Notes: generated from the sequence alone by a model not told the origin. A stretch of DNA of 8,939 nucleotides from Bacillota bacterium (GCA_021828405.1 JAKARZ010000070.1:1-8939), one strand, 5' to 3'; counted from the stretch's first letter, positions 1 through 7,419 are shown. Translations and numbers: made by a program.

Positions 1-1
1 G

Positions 2-2695
2 GTGCGCCGGGCCGTGCTGCGGACGGTCGACTTCTGGTTGGGAATGGGGGTCGACGGGCTCCGCCTAGACGCTGTGCCGTATCTCTTTGAGCGGGACGGC
101 ACCTCGTGCGAAAACTTGCCCGAAACCCATGCGTACCTGAAAGAACTGCGCCGGCACGTGGATGAGCATTTTCCCCACCGCATGCTGCTGGCCGAGGCGA
201 ACCAGTGGCCGGAAGACGCCGTCGCCTACTTTGGCGACGGCGACGAATGCCACATGGCGTTTCACTTTCCCCTCATGCCCCGCCTCTTCATGGGCCTCTA
301 CCAAGAAAGCCCCGAACCCATCCTGGACATTCTCGAACAAACCCCGCCGCTCCCCGACGGCGCTCAGTGGGCGCTCTTCCTACGCAACCACGACGAGCTC
401 ACGCTTGAGATGGTGACCGAGCAGGAGCGCGACTACATGTACCAGGCTTACGCCGAAGACCCCCGATCCCGCATCAACTTGGGGATTCGGCGCCGCCTCA
501 TGCCACTCTTGAACAACAACCGCCGCCGCGCCGAGCTGATGCACGCGCTGCTGCTGGCGCTGCCTGGCACCCCGGTGCTGTACTACGGCAATGAGATTGG
601 CATGGGCGACAACATCTACCTGGGGGACCGCGACGGAGTGCGGACGCCCTTTCAGTGGAGCGGCGACAAGAACGCCGGGTTCTCGACCGCCAACCCGCAG
701 AAGCTAGTGCTGCCGGTGGTCACCGACCCGGAATACCATTACGAGGCGGTGAATGCGGAAGCCCAGCGCGCCAATCCCCACTCGCTCTGGTGGTGGCTGA
801 AGCGTCTCATCGCGCTCCGCCGCAGCACGCCGGCGTTTGGGCGCGGCGAGCTTTTCGTCGTCAACGCCAACAACCCGCACGTGCTCGCCTTTGTCCGCAG
901 CCTCCCCGAGAGCGACCCGCCTGAGCACGTGCTGGTGGTGGCCAACCTTTCGCGCTTCGCGCAATTGGCGGCCCTGGACCTGTCCCCGTATCAGGGCACC
1001 CACCTGGTGGAGCTATTTGGCCGGACGGTGTTTCCCGCCGTGGCGGCCGACCTGTATCCCATCACGCTGGGTCCCCACGGGTTCTTTTACTTCCGACTGG
1101 ACCCGGTGGCCGCCGAGGTGGGCGGTGTGCTGCCTCTGGGCGCGCCGCTCACGGTGCAGCAGACGTGGGAGGAGTTGCTGGACGAGGGGGCCGGTCGGCA
1201 GGCCCTGGAGGTGGCACTCCTCAAGCACCTGCGCCAGGCGCGCTGGTTCGGCGGGCGGGGCCGGCATGTGGCCCGTTGCCAATTGGAGTCCCAGTGGCCG
1301 CTGGCCGCGTTTCGCCTGCTCACCGTGCGCGTCACCTACCAGGATGGGGGACAGGAACGCTATCAAGTGCCCGCAGGCTGGAGCGACAATCCCAGCGGGC
1401 ATGACCTGGTGGAGGTGCGCACCGACGCGGGGCAGAGTGGCTACGTGCGCGATGCGGGCCAGGATCCGGAATTCAGTCGGGCGGTGGCCGCGCGCCTAGC
1501 GCGTCGAAATTCCCGCGGACGCGGACCCCTGTCCGGATGGACCCAAGCCGCGTTCCTGCGCCGCTGGAACGACCCGGACTCTGACTGGACGCCGCACCCG
1601 ATGACGCGCGAGCAGTCCAACACGTCGGTCCGGCTGGGCAACACGGCGCTCTTGAAGCTGTACCGCCGCCTGGAGCCGGGGCCCCAGCCAGACGTGGAGG
1701 TGACGCGGCACCTGAACCGGCTGGGCTTTGCGCACAGCCCCACGATACTGGCCACGCTGGACTTCGTGGACAAAGCCAGCAGCGGGCGGGAAGCGCCGTC
1801 CACCACGCTGCTGTCGGTGGCGAGCTACGTCCCGCACACGGAGGATGGGTGGGAGTGGGCCGCGGGGGCAGCCCGCGCGTACGTGGACCAGCCCAGCCCC
1901 GACGCGCTGGCCGCCCTGCTGCCGGATGTGGCGCGGCTGGCCCGCATCACGGCCGACATGCACCGGGCGCTGCTGTCCCCCTCCACGGATCCCGCGTTCA
2001 AGCCCGAGCCCCTGACTCCGTTTATCCGCCGCAGCTTGTGCCAGGGGGTGCGCCAGGACCTGACCGACACGCTCCGCCGGCTTGCCCGCGCCCAAGCCGC
2101 GCCAAAACCGCTGGACCCGTGGACGCTCGGGCTGGTGCGCCGCGTGCTCGAGGCCCGCGGGCCATTGACCGCGCTCGCCGACGCGGTGCTGGACGCCCCG
2201 CTCACCGTCAGCCGGTGCCGCATTCACGGCGACCTGCATCTGGGCCAGGTGCTTTTTACGGGCGAGGATTTTGTGGTCATTGATTTCGAGGGCGAGCCGC
2301 GCCGCCGCCTGTCCGAGCGGAGGCTGAAAAGCCTGCCGGTCCGCGACGTGGCCGGTATGCTGCGCTCGTGGCACTACGCCGCCCTGTCGGCCGTCGGCGC
2401 GGCGGGCGCCGCCCTGGCCCCCGATGAGCGCCGCGAACGCGAGGCGAAGGCTCAGACCTGGCACCGGGCGGTGGCGGACCACTACCTGCGCGCCTACCGG
2501 GAGTCTCTGCCCCTGGCCACCGGCGTGCTGGCGGAGGCGGGCCACGATCCCTGGCTCGGCGCCTTCATGCTGGAAAAGGCCGCCTACGAAGTCCAGTACG
2601 AGCTGGGCCACCGGCCAGAGTGGGCCTGGATCCCGCTCCTCGGCCTACTGTCGCTGGCGGGCATCGCAGAGCACGCGGAGGAGGACACGCCATGA
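2..2695 (+). CDS. treS-mak: Trehalose synthase-maltokinase fusion, 5'-truncated by window edge
   Basis: Bifunctional cytosolic enzyme. The GH13 TreS half interconverts trehalose and maltose; the Mak (Pep2) half phosphorylates maltose to maltose 1-phosphate with ATP, feeding GlgE. Numbering from the first visible in-frame codon (a GTG at 2, probably internal): the nucleophile motif GLRLDAVPYL has D23, LLAEANQW has the acid/base E65, and FLRNHDELTLE has D131. LPGTPVLYYGNEIGMGD is typical of TreS. The TreS part ends near residue 366. The kinase part follows: RQARWFGGRGR near 410, a nucleotide-binding region with K552 (LLKLYRR) and E566 (PDVEV), the catalytic loop HGDLHLGQ with D744, and the metal-binding DFEGEP at 761-766. 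About 200 N-terminal residues of TreS are missing on the left, so the full protein would be about 1,100 aa, usual for this fusion. The stop TGA at 2693-2695 overlaps the glgB ATG. The family assignment is very secure; which direction TreS runs in vivo is not visible. Confidence 0.96.
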   Translation: MRRAVLRTVDFWLGMGVDGLRLDAVPYLFERDGTSCENLPETHAYLKELRRHVDEHFPHRMLLAEANQWPEDAVAYFGDGDECHMAFHFPLMPRLFMGLYQESPEPILDILEQTPPLPDGAQWALFLRNHDELTLEMVTEQERDYMYQAYAEDPRSRINLGIRRRLMPLLNNNRRRAELMHALLLALPGTPVLYYGNEIGMGDNIYLGDRDGVRTPFQWSGDKNAGFSTANPQKLVLPVVTDPEYHYEAVNAEAQRANPHSLWWWLKRLIALRRSTPAFGRGELFVVNANNPHVLAFVRSLPESDPPEHVLVVANLSRFAQLAALDLSPYQGTHLVELFGRTVFPAVAADLYPITLGPHGFFYFRLDPVAAEVGGVLPLGAPLTVQQTWEELLDEGAGRQALEVALLKHLRQARWFGGRGRHVARCQLESQWPLAAFRLLTVRVTYQDGGQERYQVPAGWSDNPSGHDLVEVRTDAGQSGYVRDAGQDPEFSRAVAARLARRNSRGRGPLSGWTQAAFLRRWNDPDSDWTPHPMTREQSNTSVRLGNTALLKLYRRLEPGPQPDVEVTRHLNRLGFAHSPTILATLDFVDKASSGREAPSTTLLSVASYVPHTEDGWEWAAGAARAYVDQPSPDALAALLPDVARLARITADMHRALLSPSTDPAFKPEPLTPFIRRSLCQGVRQDLTDTLRRLARAQAAPKPLDPWTLGLVRRVLEARGPLTALADAVLDAPLTVSRCRIHGDLHLGQVLFTGEDFVVIDFEGEPRRRLSERRLKSLPVRDVAGMLRSWHYAALSAVGAAGAALAPDERREREAKAQTWHRAVADHYLRAYRESLPLATGVLAEAGHDPWLGAFMLEKAAYEVQYELGHRPEWAWIPLLGLLSLAGIAEHAEEDTP
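2677..2684 (+). promoter_or_regulatory. Ribosome binding site of glgB, inside treS-mak
   Basis: GGAGGAGG lies 7 nt before the ATG at 2692. It fixes the glgB start there rather than at the in-frame ATG 72 nt upstream (2620), which would give 24 extra residues unlike the family. Site and start both lie within the end of treS-mak, and the ATGA stop/start overlap suggests translational coupling. Confidence 0.85.
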
Positions 2696-4581
2696 CCCCC
2701 AGCCCCGACATCTCTCCCGAAAACCTCTGGCTTTTCAACGAGGGACGCCATAGCCGCATCGACCGGTTCTTGGGGGCCCATCCGCGACCCGACGGCTGGA
2801 CCCAGTTTGCGGTCTGGGCCCCCAACGCCCGGGCCGTCTCGGTCATCGGCGACGCCAACGGCTGGGGCGCGGAGGCCGCGCCGCTCGCTCCCCAGGGGTC
2901 GTCCGGCGTGTGGGCGGGCGTGCTGCCCAACTTCCCGCCGGGGGCCTTGTACAAGTACCGCATCGTGGGGCCGCACAGCCCCGAGCCCGTCGACAAAGCC
3001 GACCCCGTAGGGTTCCGCCACGAGTGCCCGCCCTCGACCGCGTCCCAGGTGTGGGTGCCCACGCACGACTGGCAAGACACGCGCTATCGCCAGGCCCGGG
3101 CCGGCCAGCCGCTCAGGTCCGAGGCGGTCTCGATCTACGAACTGCATCTGGGGTCGTGGCGGCGGACAGCCGACGGCCGGTGGCTCGACTACGACCGACT
3201 CGCCGCCGAGCTCATCGGCTGGGTGCACCAGGAAGGCTTCACCCACGTCGAGCTGCTGCCCGTAATGGAACACCCCTTTTACGGGTCGTGGGGATATCAG
3301 ACGACGGGCTACTTTGCGCCCACCGCCCGCTACGGCACCCCGAACCAGTTCATGGACTTCATCGATCGGCTGCACGGCGCGGGCATCGGCGTCATTTTGG
3401 ACTGGGTGCCGTCGCACTTCCCCACCGACGCCCACGGCCTGGCCCGTTTTGACGGGACGCCGCTGTACGAGCACGCCGACCCGCGCGAAGGCTTTCATCC
3501 CGACTGGCAAACCCTGATTTTTAACTATGGACGGCACGAGGTGAAAAGTTTTCTGCTGTCGAGCGCTCGATTCTGGCTGGATGTGTACCACGCGGACGCG
3601 CTCCGCGTGGACGCGGTCGCGTCCATGCTCTACCGCGACTATTCCCGCGCGACCGGCGAATGGATCCCGAATCAGCATGGCGGCCGCGAGAATCTGGAAG
3701 CCATCGCCTGGCTCCGCCAGATGAACACCGACCTTTACGCCGCATGCCCCGGGACGGAGACGATAGCGGAGGAATCCACCGCGTGGCCCGGGGTGTCGCG
3801 CCCCGTCCACGACGGGGGCCTCGGATTTGGCTTTAAGTGGGACATGGGTTGGATGCACGACACGCTTCAGTATTTCGCCCTGGACCCGGTTTACCGCCGC
3901 CACCACCATCAGGAGCTCACGTTTCGGATGATCTACGGGTATCAGGAAAACTTTGTGTTGCCGCTCTCGCATGACGAGGTGGTACACGGCAAAGGCTCGC
4001 TCGTGGAGAAGCTGTCCGGCGACGACTGGCAGAAGCGCGCCCAATTGCGGATGCTGCTGGCGTACCAATGGCTGCTGCCCGGCAAGAAGCTCCTGTTCAT
4101 GGGCGGCGAGTTTGGCCAGCACGCCGAGTGGAACCACGACCAGAGCCTGGATTGGCACCTTCTGGATGAACCCGCGCACCGGGGCACCGCGCGGCTCGTG
4201 GCCGACCTGAACCGACTGTATCGGGCCGAAGCGAGCCTCGGGGCCACCGATCACCACCCAGACACCTTCCAGTGGGTGGTGGCCGACGATGCGTCCCAGA
4301 GCGTGTACGCGTGGCTCCGCACCACCCCGGTAGGCCGACCGGTGCTGGCGGTGATGAACGCCACCCCCGTCCCCCGCCTCGGCTATCAGGTGGGCGTGCC
4401 GGTGGCGGGCGCGTGGCAGGAGCTGCTCAACACGGACGCCGACACGTATGGCGGCAGCAACCTCGGCAACTGGGGCGAGGTGGTGGCCAGCGCCCCCCCG
4501 CAGCCCGGGGGGACGCCTCGGCTGGCACTCACCCTGCCGCCCTTGAGCCTCCTGGTGCTGGCGCTGGCCGATTTAGGCTAA
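2692..4581 (+). CDS. glgB: 1,4-alpha-glucan branching enzyme (GH13_9)
   Basis: Cytosolic glycogen branching enzyme: it cuts alpha-1,4-glucan chains and re-attaches them by alpha-1,6 bonds. The 629-residue product has an N-terminal CBM48-type domain (about residues 15-110, FAVWAPNARAVSVIGDANGW), a GH13 barrel beginning near IYELHLGSW (about 145), and a C-terminal beta domain. The catalytic residues are D307 in ALRVDAVASMLYRDYSR, E360 in ETIAEESTAWPGVSRP and D428 in LPLSHDEVVHGKGSL. Their spacing (53 and 68 residues) equals that of the E. coli triad as I recall it. The length is that of the short GlgB type (about 630 aa), lacking the extra N-terminal N1 domain of the ~730-aa E. coli enzyme. It follows treS-mak by an ATGA overlap, consistent with branching of GlgE-made glucan. 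Its TAA stop overlaps the stop codon of the convergent aldo/keto reductase pseudogene, so no terminator fits between them. The reading frame is intact. Confidence 0.97.
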   Translation: MTPSPDISPENLWLFNEGRHSRIDRFLGAHPRPDGWTQFAVWAPNARAVSVIGDANGWGAEAAPLAPQGSSGVWAGVLPNFPPGALYKYRIVGPHSPEPVDKADPVGFRHECPPSTASQVWVPTHDWQDTRYRQARAGQPLRSEAVSIYELHLGSWRRTADGRWLDYDRLAAELIGWVHQEGFTHVELLPVMEHPFYGSWGYQTTGYFAPTARYGTPNQFMDFIDRLHGAGIGVILDWVPSHFPTDAHGLARFDGTPLYEHADPREGFHPDWQTLIFNYGRHEVKSFLLSSARFWLDVYHADALRVDAVASMLYRDYSRATGEWIPNQHGGRENLEAIAWLRQMNTDLYAACPGTETIAEESTAWPGVSRPVHDGGLGFGFKWDMGWMHDTLQYFALDPVYRRHHHQELTFRMIYGYQENFVLPLSHDEVVHGKGSLVEKLSGDDWQKRAQLRMLLAYQWLLPGKKLLFMGGEFGQHAEWNHDQSLDWHLLDEPAHRGTARLVADLNRLYRAEASLGATDHHPDTFQWVVADDASQSVYAWLRTTPVGRPVLAVMNATPVPRLGYQVGVPVAGAWQELLNTDADTYGGSNLGNWGEVVASAPPQPGGTPRLALTLPPLSLLVLALADLG

Positions 4582-4984
4582 GGCAGCGGGTAGCCGGCGG
4601 CGCGATAGACGGTGTACCACTCCTCGCGGGTGAGCCCGACCCGAGCCGCCTGGCAGCGCTCACGCAGCCGATCCTGATTCATCGTGCCCACAACCGGCTG
4701 CATGTGCGCGGGGTGCCGCAGGAGCCACGCGATGACGATGGTGGTGGGGCTCACCCCATGATCCGCCGCGATGCGTCCCAGTGCCTCGTTCAGGGCTGGA
4801 AACTTGGGGTTGTCCAGGAACACGCCCTCGAAAAAGCCATACTGGAACGGTGACCAGGGCTGAATGGTGATTTGGTGGAGGCGGCAGTAGTCCAGCACGC
4901 TGCCATCCCGGTCGACGGACTCGGTGGTCAGCATGTTGACGTTCAAGCCGTGGGCGATCATAGCGGCGTTGGTGATGGACAACT
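4578..4984 (-). pseudogene. Aldo/keto reductase, 3' fragment (YdhF type), cut off by insertion element
   Basis: C-terminal ~135 residues of a YdhF-like NAD(P)H-dependent aldo/keto reductase. They read from LSITNAAMIAHGLN through VLDYCRLHQITIQPWSPFQYGFF and ALGRIAADHGVSPTTIVIAWLLRHPAHMQPVVGT, which holds the family's C-terminal cofactor-binding region, to the TAG at 4580-4578. The 5' part of the same gene lies at 6859-7367, on the far side of the inserted element. Joining 6859 to 4984 gives Asn-Gln-Leu-Gln-Leu-Ser-Ile-Thr in one frame, as expected for this family. The TTG at 4982 is only a remnant codon, not a real start. The fragment lacks the whole catalytic tetrad and is surely inactive alone. 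Its stop codon overlaps the glgB stop tail to tail. Confidence 0.9.
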
Positions 4985-5017
4985 CTGAACCTCCCCACGG
5001 CTAAAGCCGGGGGGTTC
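4985..5017 (-). repeat. Right-end hairpin of the IS605-family element
   Basis: On the - strand, CCCC (5013-5010) and CGGC (5009-5006) pair with GCCG (5001-4998) and GGGG (4996-4993) around a TTTA loop, with one bulged T (4997). Outside the stem, GAA (5017-5015) can pair with TTC (4989-4987). This resembles the guide/cleavage-site pairing of IS608, where GAAT helps select TCAA. The element ends in TCAG (4988-4985). The structure matches the left-end hairpin in stem lengths, loop size and bulge position. Confidence 0.85.
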
Positions 5018-5180
5018 TATTTGCGAGTGCCAGCAACCTTTTCTCGGCTCTCACAGCCTCTTGCGAGACGGCTACACCATCCGAGCCCTCAGTTGCCAGA
5101 TTCCCCACGATTCCGACCGTGGCGCAAACCTTCTCGGACGACCCGCTCTGACTCGGACCGCCAGGAGCGCGGCCAAAGGA

Positions 5181-5198
5181 GGACGGCAGCGGCCGTCC
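5181..5198 (-). repeat. Hairpin inside the predicted omega-RNA
   Basis: A perfect 7-bp inverted repeat, GGACGGC/GCCGTCC with a 4-nt loop, extendable by two more G-C pairs past one bulged base (5178-5179 with 5199-5200). It lies between the tnpB stop and the right end, so it is probably a scaffold stem of the RNA. It has no U-run and is unlikely to be a simple terminator. Confidence 0.5.
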
Positions 5199-5261
5199 CC
5201 TCGCAGGTTGGTTTGAGGTGGCCCGTTGCCAAGCCGTCCGCAGGAGCGGTTCCGCACCTGG

Positions 5262-6717
5262 CTAGGCTTTTGCGGCCTGGTCCGCTTGGAGGGCCTCTTC
5301 TTCTACGTAGCGGGCTAGAAACCCGCTGAATAGATCCCGTTGCATCACCGCGCCGCAGACGCAGCAGTGCACGCGCTCGGACAACCGTTTGGGGATGCGC
5401 CGTCCGCAGACGCAGGTTTGGGAGAGGGCCGTCGTCCGGGTGTTGGATTCCATGACCTGCCCGCCAGCGCTTTCAGCCTTGCGGGTCAGGATCGCCAGAA
5501 ACAACTTCGGAGCCCGAACGCTGATGGATCGGCCAAACATCTTTTGAAAGGCTTTGTAGGACAGCTTTTCCGTCTTGATGATGACCCCCTGGGCGATAAT
5601 GTGATTCGCCATCTGCCCATGCAGGGTCCGCCGATGGGCCGCTTCCCGACGGAACAACTCGGCGAGACGGGCGGCGGTTTGCCGTTGGCGCCGACTGGCC
5701 TTTGTCGGGTGTTTCCCTTTGATCGCACGGCCTTGGGCATCATAGCAGTCGGCGTTATTGGCCCGGCGCTGACGATCCAGATGGCGTTGCAACCAACCGA
5801 TGGCGGCATGATCGCGGACCATGTCGGCGGCAAACTGTTGCAGATCGGCCGACGTTTCGCCGACCCGGGCAATGGTGGACGGGCCGATGTCCAAGCCCTG
5901 GGGTTTCGGTGCCATAGGGATGCTGAAACTGGCCCGTCTTGGGGTCCAGTTTCCGCATCGGCAGTCCTTCGCAGACCAGTCGGGCAAACCAGCGGACGCG
6001 GCCCCGGATGGGGTGACGAACCAGTCGCACATACTTAATGCGCTGCGTTAGCCCATACGCGATGACGGGATCGCGATCGGCCTTTGTCTTCATCGGCAAC
6101 ACCAGCGATCCCCAATGCAGGGCCCCATCCCGCCACCGCAGCCCGGCGTGGTTTGACTTCCCTTCCAGACCGCCAATCTGATGGAGCCCCCGCCGGCCTT
6201 TAAACCGAACCTTCTTGGCTTGGCCCAAGGCCATGCGGTTGACCGCTTGGAACGCCCGCTTTGTGAGGGTTTGACCGATCACGGCGTCCACATGCTCGCC
6301 AATCCAGGAGTGATGGATCTGCGTGGCGTACCGCGAGAGGTCCGACTCGGTGAAGCCGACCGCTTTGCGGGCCATGGCGAAGGCGAGAACCCGTTCCACC
6401 GGCTGAACCCGGGGAATATCCCGCTTGGCGGCTTGATAGAGCCTGGATTGCTGCAACAACCGCAGTCGTCGCAGGGCTTCGCCCAACAGCGCATTGTAGA
6501 GCTGCCGCGCCGCGTCAAATCGAATGAGGAGTTGCCGTTCCTGCGGGGCGGTGACTCGCAGAGGCACCTCGCAGACGAAGGACGGCGTGGACCGCTTAGA
6601 CCGATTTTGGGTTTTCGATATCCTGTTTGATGACGGCAAGCGGGGCACCTTCCTCCGACCGGACTTCCATCTCAAGACGCTCAGGCCAACTCCCGGCATC
6701 GATACGCGGGGAAGCAA
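5262..6717 (-). pseudogene. tnpB: TnpB, RNA-guided RuvC-type nuclease, frameshifted
   Basis: The N-terminal part (6717 to about 5930) reads FVCEVPLRVTAPQERQLL, LLGEALRRLRLLQ and an Arg/Lys-rich core. The C-terminal part is in the next frame (+1 relative) from about 5930 to the TAG at 5264-5262. It holds all catalytic motifs: D in GLDIGPSTIA (codon 5891-5889), E in IIKTEKLSYKAFQ (5570-5568), a zinc ribbon CVCG...CCVCG (about 5414-5354), and D in MQRDLFSGFLARY (5336-5334). Both frames are open over 5755-6032, so one indel between about 5920 and 5950 explains the break; one extra base would suffice. An ATG at 5915 could start the C-terminal half alone. The 5' start is unclear: TTG 6717 or ATG 6699, neither with a good ribosome binding site. 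TnpB is a programmable DNA endonuclease that aids retention of its element. This copy is probably dead unless frameshifting or a sequencing error is involved. Confidence 0.85.
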
Positions 6718-6746
6718 TTAGGAGTGGCATTGTCGCCCATAGAACA

Positions 6747-6775
6747 ATTGTACATCCTGGTGATGTCTAACACAA
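6747..6775 (-). promoter_or_regulatory. Possible promoter of tnpB
   Basis: On the - strand, TTGTGT (6775-6770) and TACAAT (6752-6747) are separated by exactly 17 nt. The -10 matches the sigma-70 consensus at 5 of 6 positions and the -35 at 3 of 6. It lies in an AT-richer stretch between the left end and the tnpB start. Initiation would fall near 6740, about 20-40 nt before the candidate start codons. The prediction is from sequence only. Confidence 0.45.
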
Positions 6776-6821
6776 CACCATTAAAGAACTTTTTGTCCCT
6801 AGTGGGCCAACGGGCTTATAT

Positions 6822-6842
6822 CCCCATGCCTAACGGCAGGGG
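6822..6842 (-). repeat. Left-end hairpin of the IS605-family element
   Basis: The top strand (window - strand) reads CCCC TGCC GTTA GGCA T GGGG from 6842 to 6822: an 8-bp stem with one bulged T (6826) in the 3' arm and a 4-nt loop. It is preceded by AGAG, in the place of IS608's left guide AAAG. Sixteen nucleotides further out lies the junction with host TTAC (6862-6859). It mirrors the right-end hairpin closely, which supports a shared transposase-recognised fold. Confidence 0.85.
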
Positions 6843-6858
6843 CTCTACGCCCGATTTG

Positions 6859-7367
6859 GTAACTGGTTGGCCACCAGCGGCTGGCGGACAGACTGCGCCA
6901 GCAGCTCGATCTGCATCGGCTTCATGTTGGACACGCCAAAGTGGCGCACCTTGCCACTGGCCGCCAGGCGGTCAAATGCCTCGGCCACTTCATCCGGTTC
7001 CACCAGCGCATCGGGACGGTGCAGCAACAGCACGTCCAGGTAGTCCGTCGCGAGCCGCTTGAGGCTGCCGTCCACCGACTCCAGAATATGTTCGCGCGAA
7101 AAGTCAAAGGCTCCGCGCCGAGTGCCACATTTGGACTGCAGGAGGACCGTGTCCCGGCGGCCCCGGGACAGATGCACCGCCTCGGCGAAGCTTCTCGCAC
7201 GCACCGGCCCCGTATATGTCCGCATGGTCAAAAAAGTTGGCTCTCAGTTCCAGCGCCTCCGCCACAAACCGCTCGGCCGCCGGCTTCTCCAGGTGACGGA
7301 GCCGCATGCACCCCACCGCGACCACCGGCATCATCACGTCCGAGGTCCCCAGTTTCATGGTTCTCAC
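6859..7367 (-). pseudogene. Aldo/keto reductase, 5' fragment (YdhF type), frameshifted and cut off by insertion element
   Basis: N-terminal half of the reductase whose 3' half is at 4578-4984. The start is probably GTG 7367, with GAGGTG (7380-7375) 7 nt upstream; an ATG three codons later (7358) lacks a good site. The first frame reads MKLGTSDVMMPVVAVGCMRL to FFDHADIYGAGACEK, with tetrad residues D47 and Y52. Near 7190 the frame changes. It continues FAEAVHLS..., VLLQSKCG (tetrad Lys), DYLDVLLLHRPDALVEPDEV (tetrad His), GKVRHFGVSN and LVANQL, where the element begins. Relatives read CE-x-LFGEAL here, so loss of 2 nt from a CTCTTC-like sequence is the most likely lesion; one extra base is the alternative. 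The intact gene would encode about 305 aa, matching YdhF (~298). The family reduces carbonyl compounds with NADPH; the substrate is unknown. Confidence 0.88.
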
Positions 7368-7391
7368 AGGTATCCACCTCGTTGAAGAGCA

Positions 7392-7419
7392 TTGACTTGT
7401 CTCTGGCCGCCATGATACC
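7392..7419 (+). promoter_or_regulatory. Possible promoter of the 60-codon ORF
   Basis: TTGACT (7392-7397; 5 of 6 matches to the -35 consensus) is followed after 16 nt by GATACC (7414-7419; 3 of 6). It lies in the divergent gap just upstream of the reductase start. A transcript would begin near 7426 and have a leader of about 85 nt containing the inverted repeat at 7450-7474. The -10 is weak. Confidence 0.35.

Larger units (their letters stand above)
4965..5261 (-). ncRNA. Predicted omega-RNA (reRNA) of the TnpB element, with guide into the reductase gene
   Basis: TnpB nucleases use an RNA from the 3' end of tnpB and the element's right end; its last ~16-20 nt are host DNA just beyond the element and act as guide. 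Here 277 bp separate the tnpB stop (5262) from the right end (4985) with no convincing ORF. This stretch includes a perfect 7-bp hairpin (5181-5198) and ends in the right-end hairpin (4993-5013). The guide would start at 4984 and read AGTTGTCCATCACC toward 4965. The left end is flanked by TTAC, the expected target-adjacent motif. The 5' end of the RNA is unknown and may lie inside tnpB. This is inference from position and structure, with no transcript evidence; function also depends on an active TnpB, which is doubtful here. Confidence 0.55.
4985..6858 (-). mobile_element. IS200/IS605-family element, tnpB-only (IS1341-like), inserted in a reductase gene
   Basis: An element of about 1,874 bp whose top strand is the - strand of the window: left end at 6858, right end at 4985. 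Each end has a hairpin CCCC-NNNN-loop-NNNN-T-GGGG with one bulged T, the arrangement of IS608 (top strand left end CCCCTGCC GTTA GGCATGGGG). Host TTAC (6862-6859) abuts the left end and the right end finishes with TCAG, comparable to IS608's TTAC and TCAA. There is no direct repeat of the target, as expected for single-strand transposition by a tyrosine (Y1) transposase. Removing exactly this interval restores the reductase frame (CAG TTA C+AG TTG TCC). No tnpA is present, so any movement needs a transposase in trans. The only gene is a frameshifted tnpB. Confidence 0.88.

Noticed and set aside
1496..2611. Long open frame (371 codons) on the - strand opposite the maltokinase part
   Set aside because: Antisense shadow: low-complexity Arg/Gly/Gln composition and no family motif.
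2584..4257. Long open frame (557 codons) on the - strand opposite glgB
   Set aside because: Mirror of GC-rich coding DNA; no known domain, and glgB on the other strand is unmistakable.
4985..5261. A CRISPR array near the RNA-guided nuclease gene
   Set aside because: No regularly spaced direct repeats; the hairpins fit element ends and an omega-RNA instead.
5340..6038. Open frame of 232 codons on the + strand within tnpB
   Set aside because: It lies opposite the RuvC-containing half of tnpB, where the - strand shows clear catalytic motifs.
4985..6858. A tnpA (Y1 transposase) gene inside the element
   Set aside because: No frame shows the HUH motif or a ~140-residue Y1 transposase; the element carries tnpB only.
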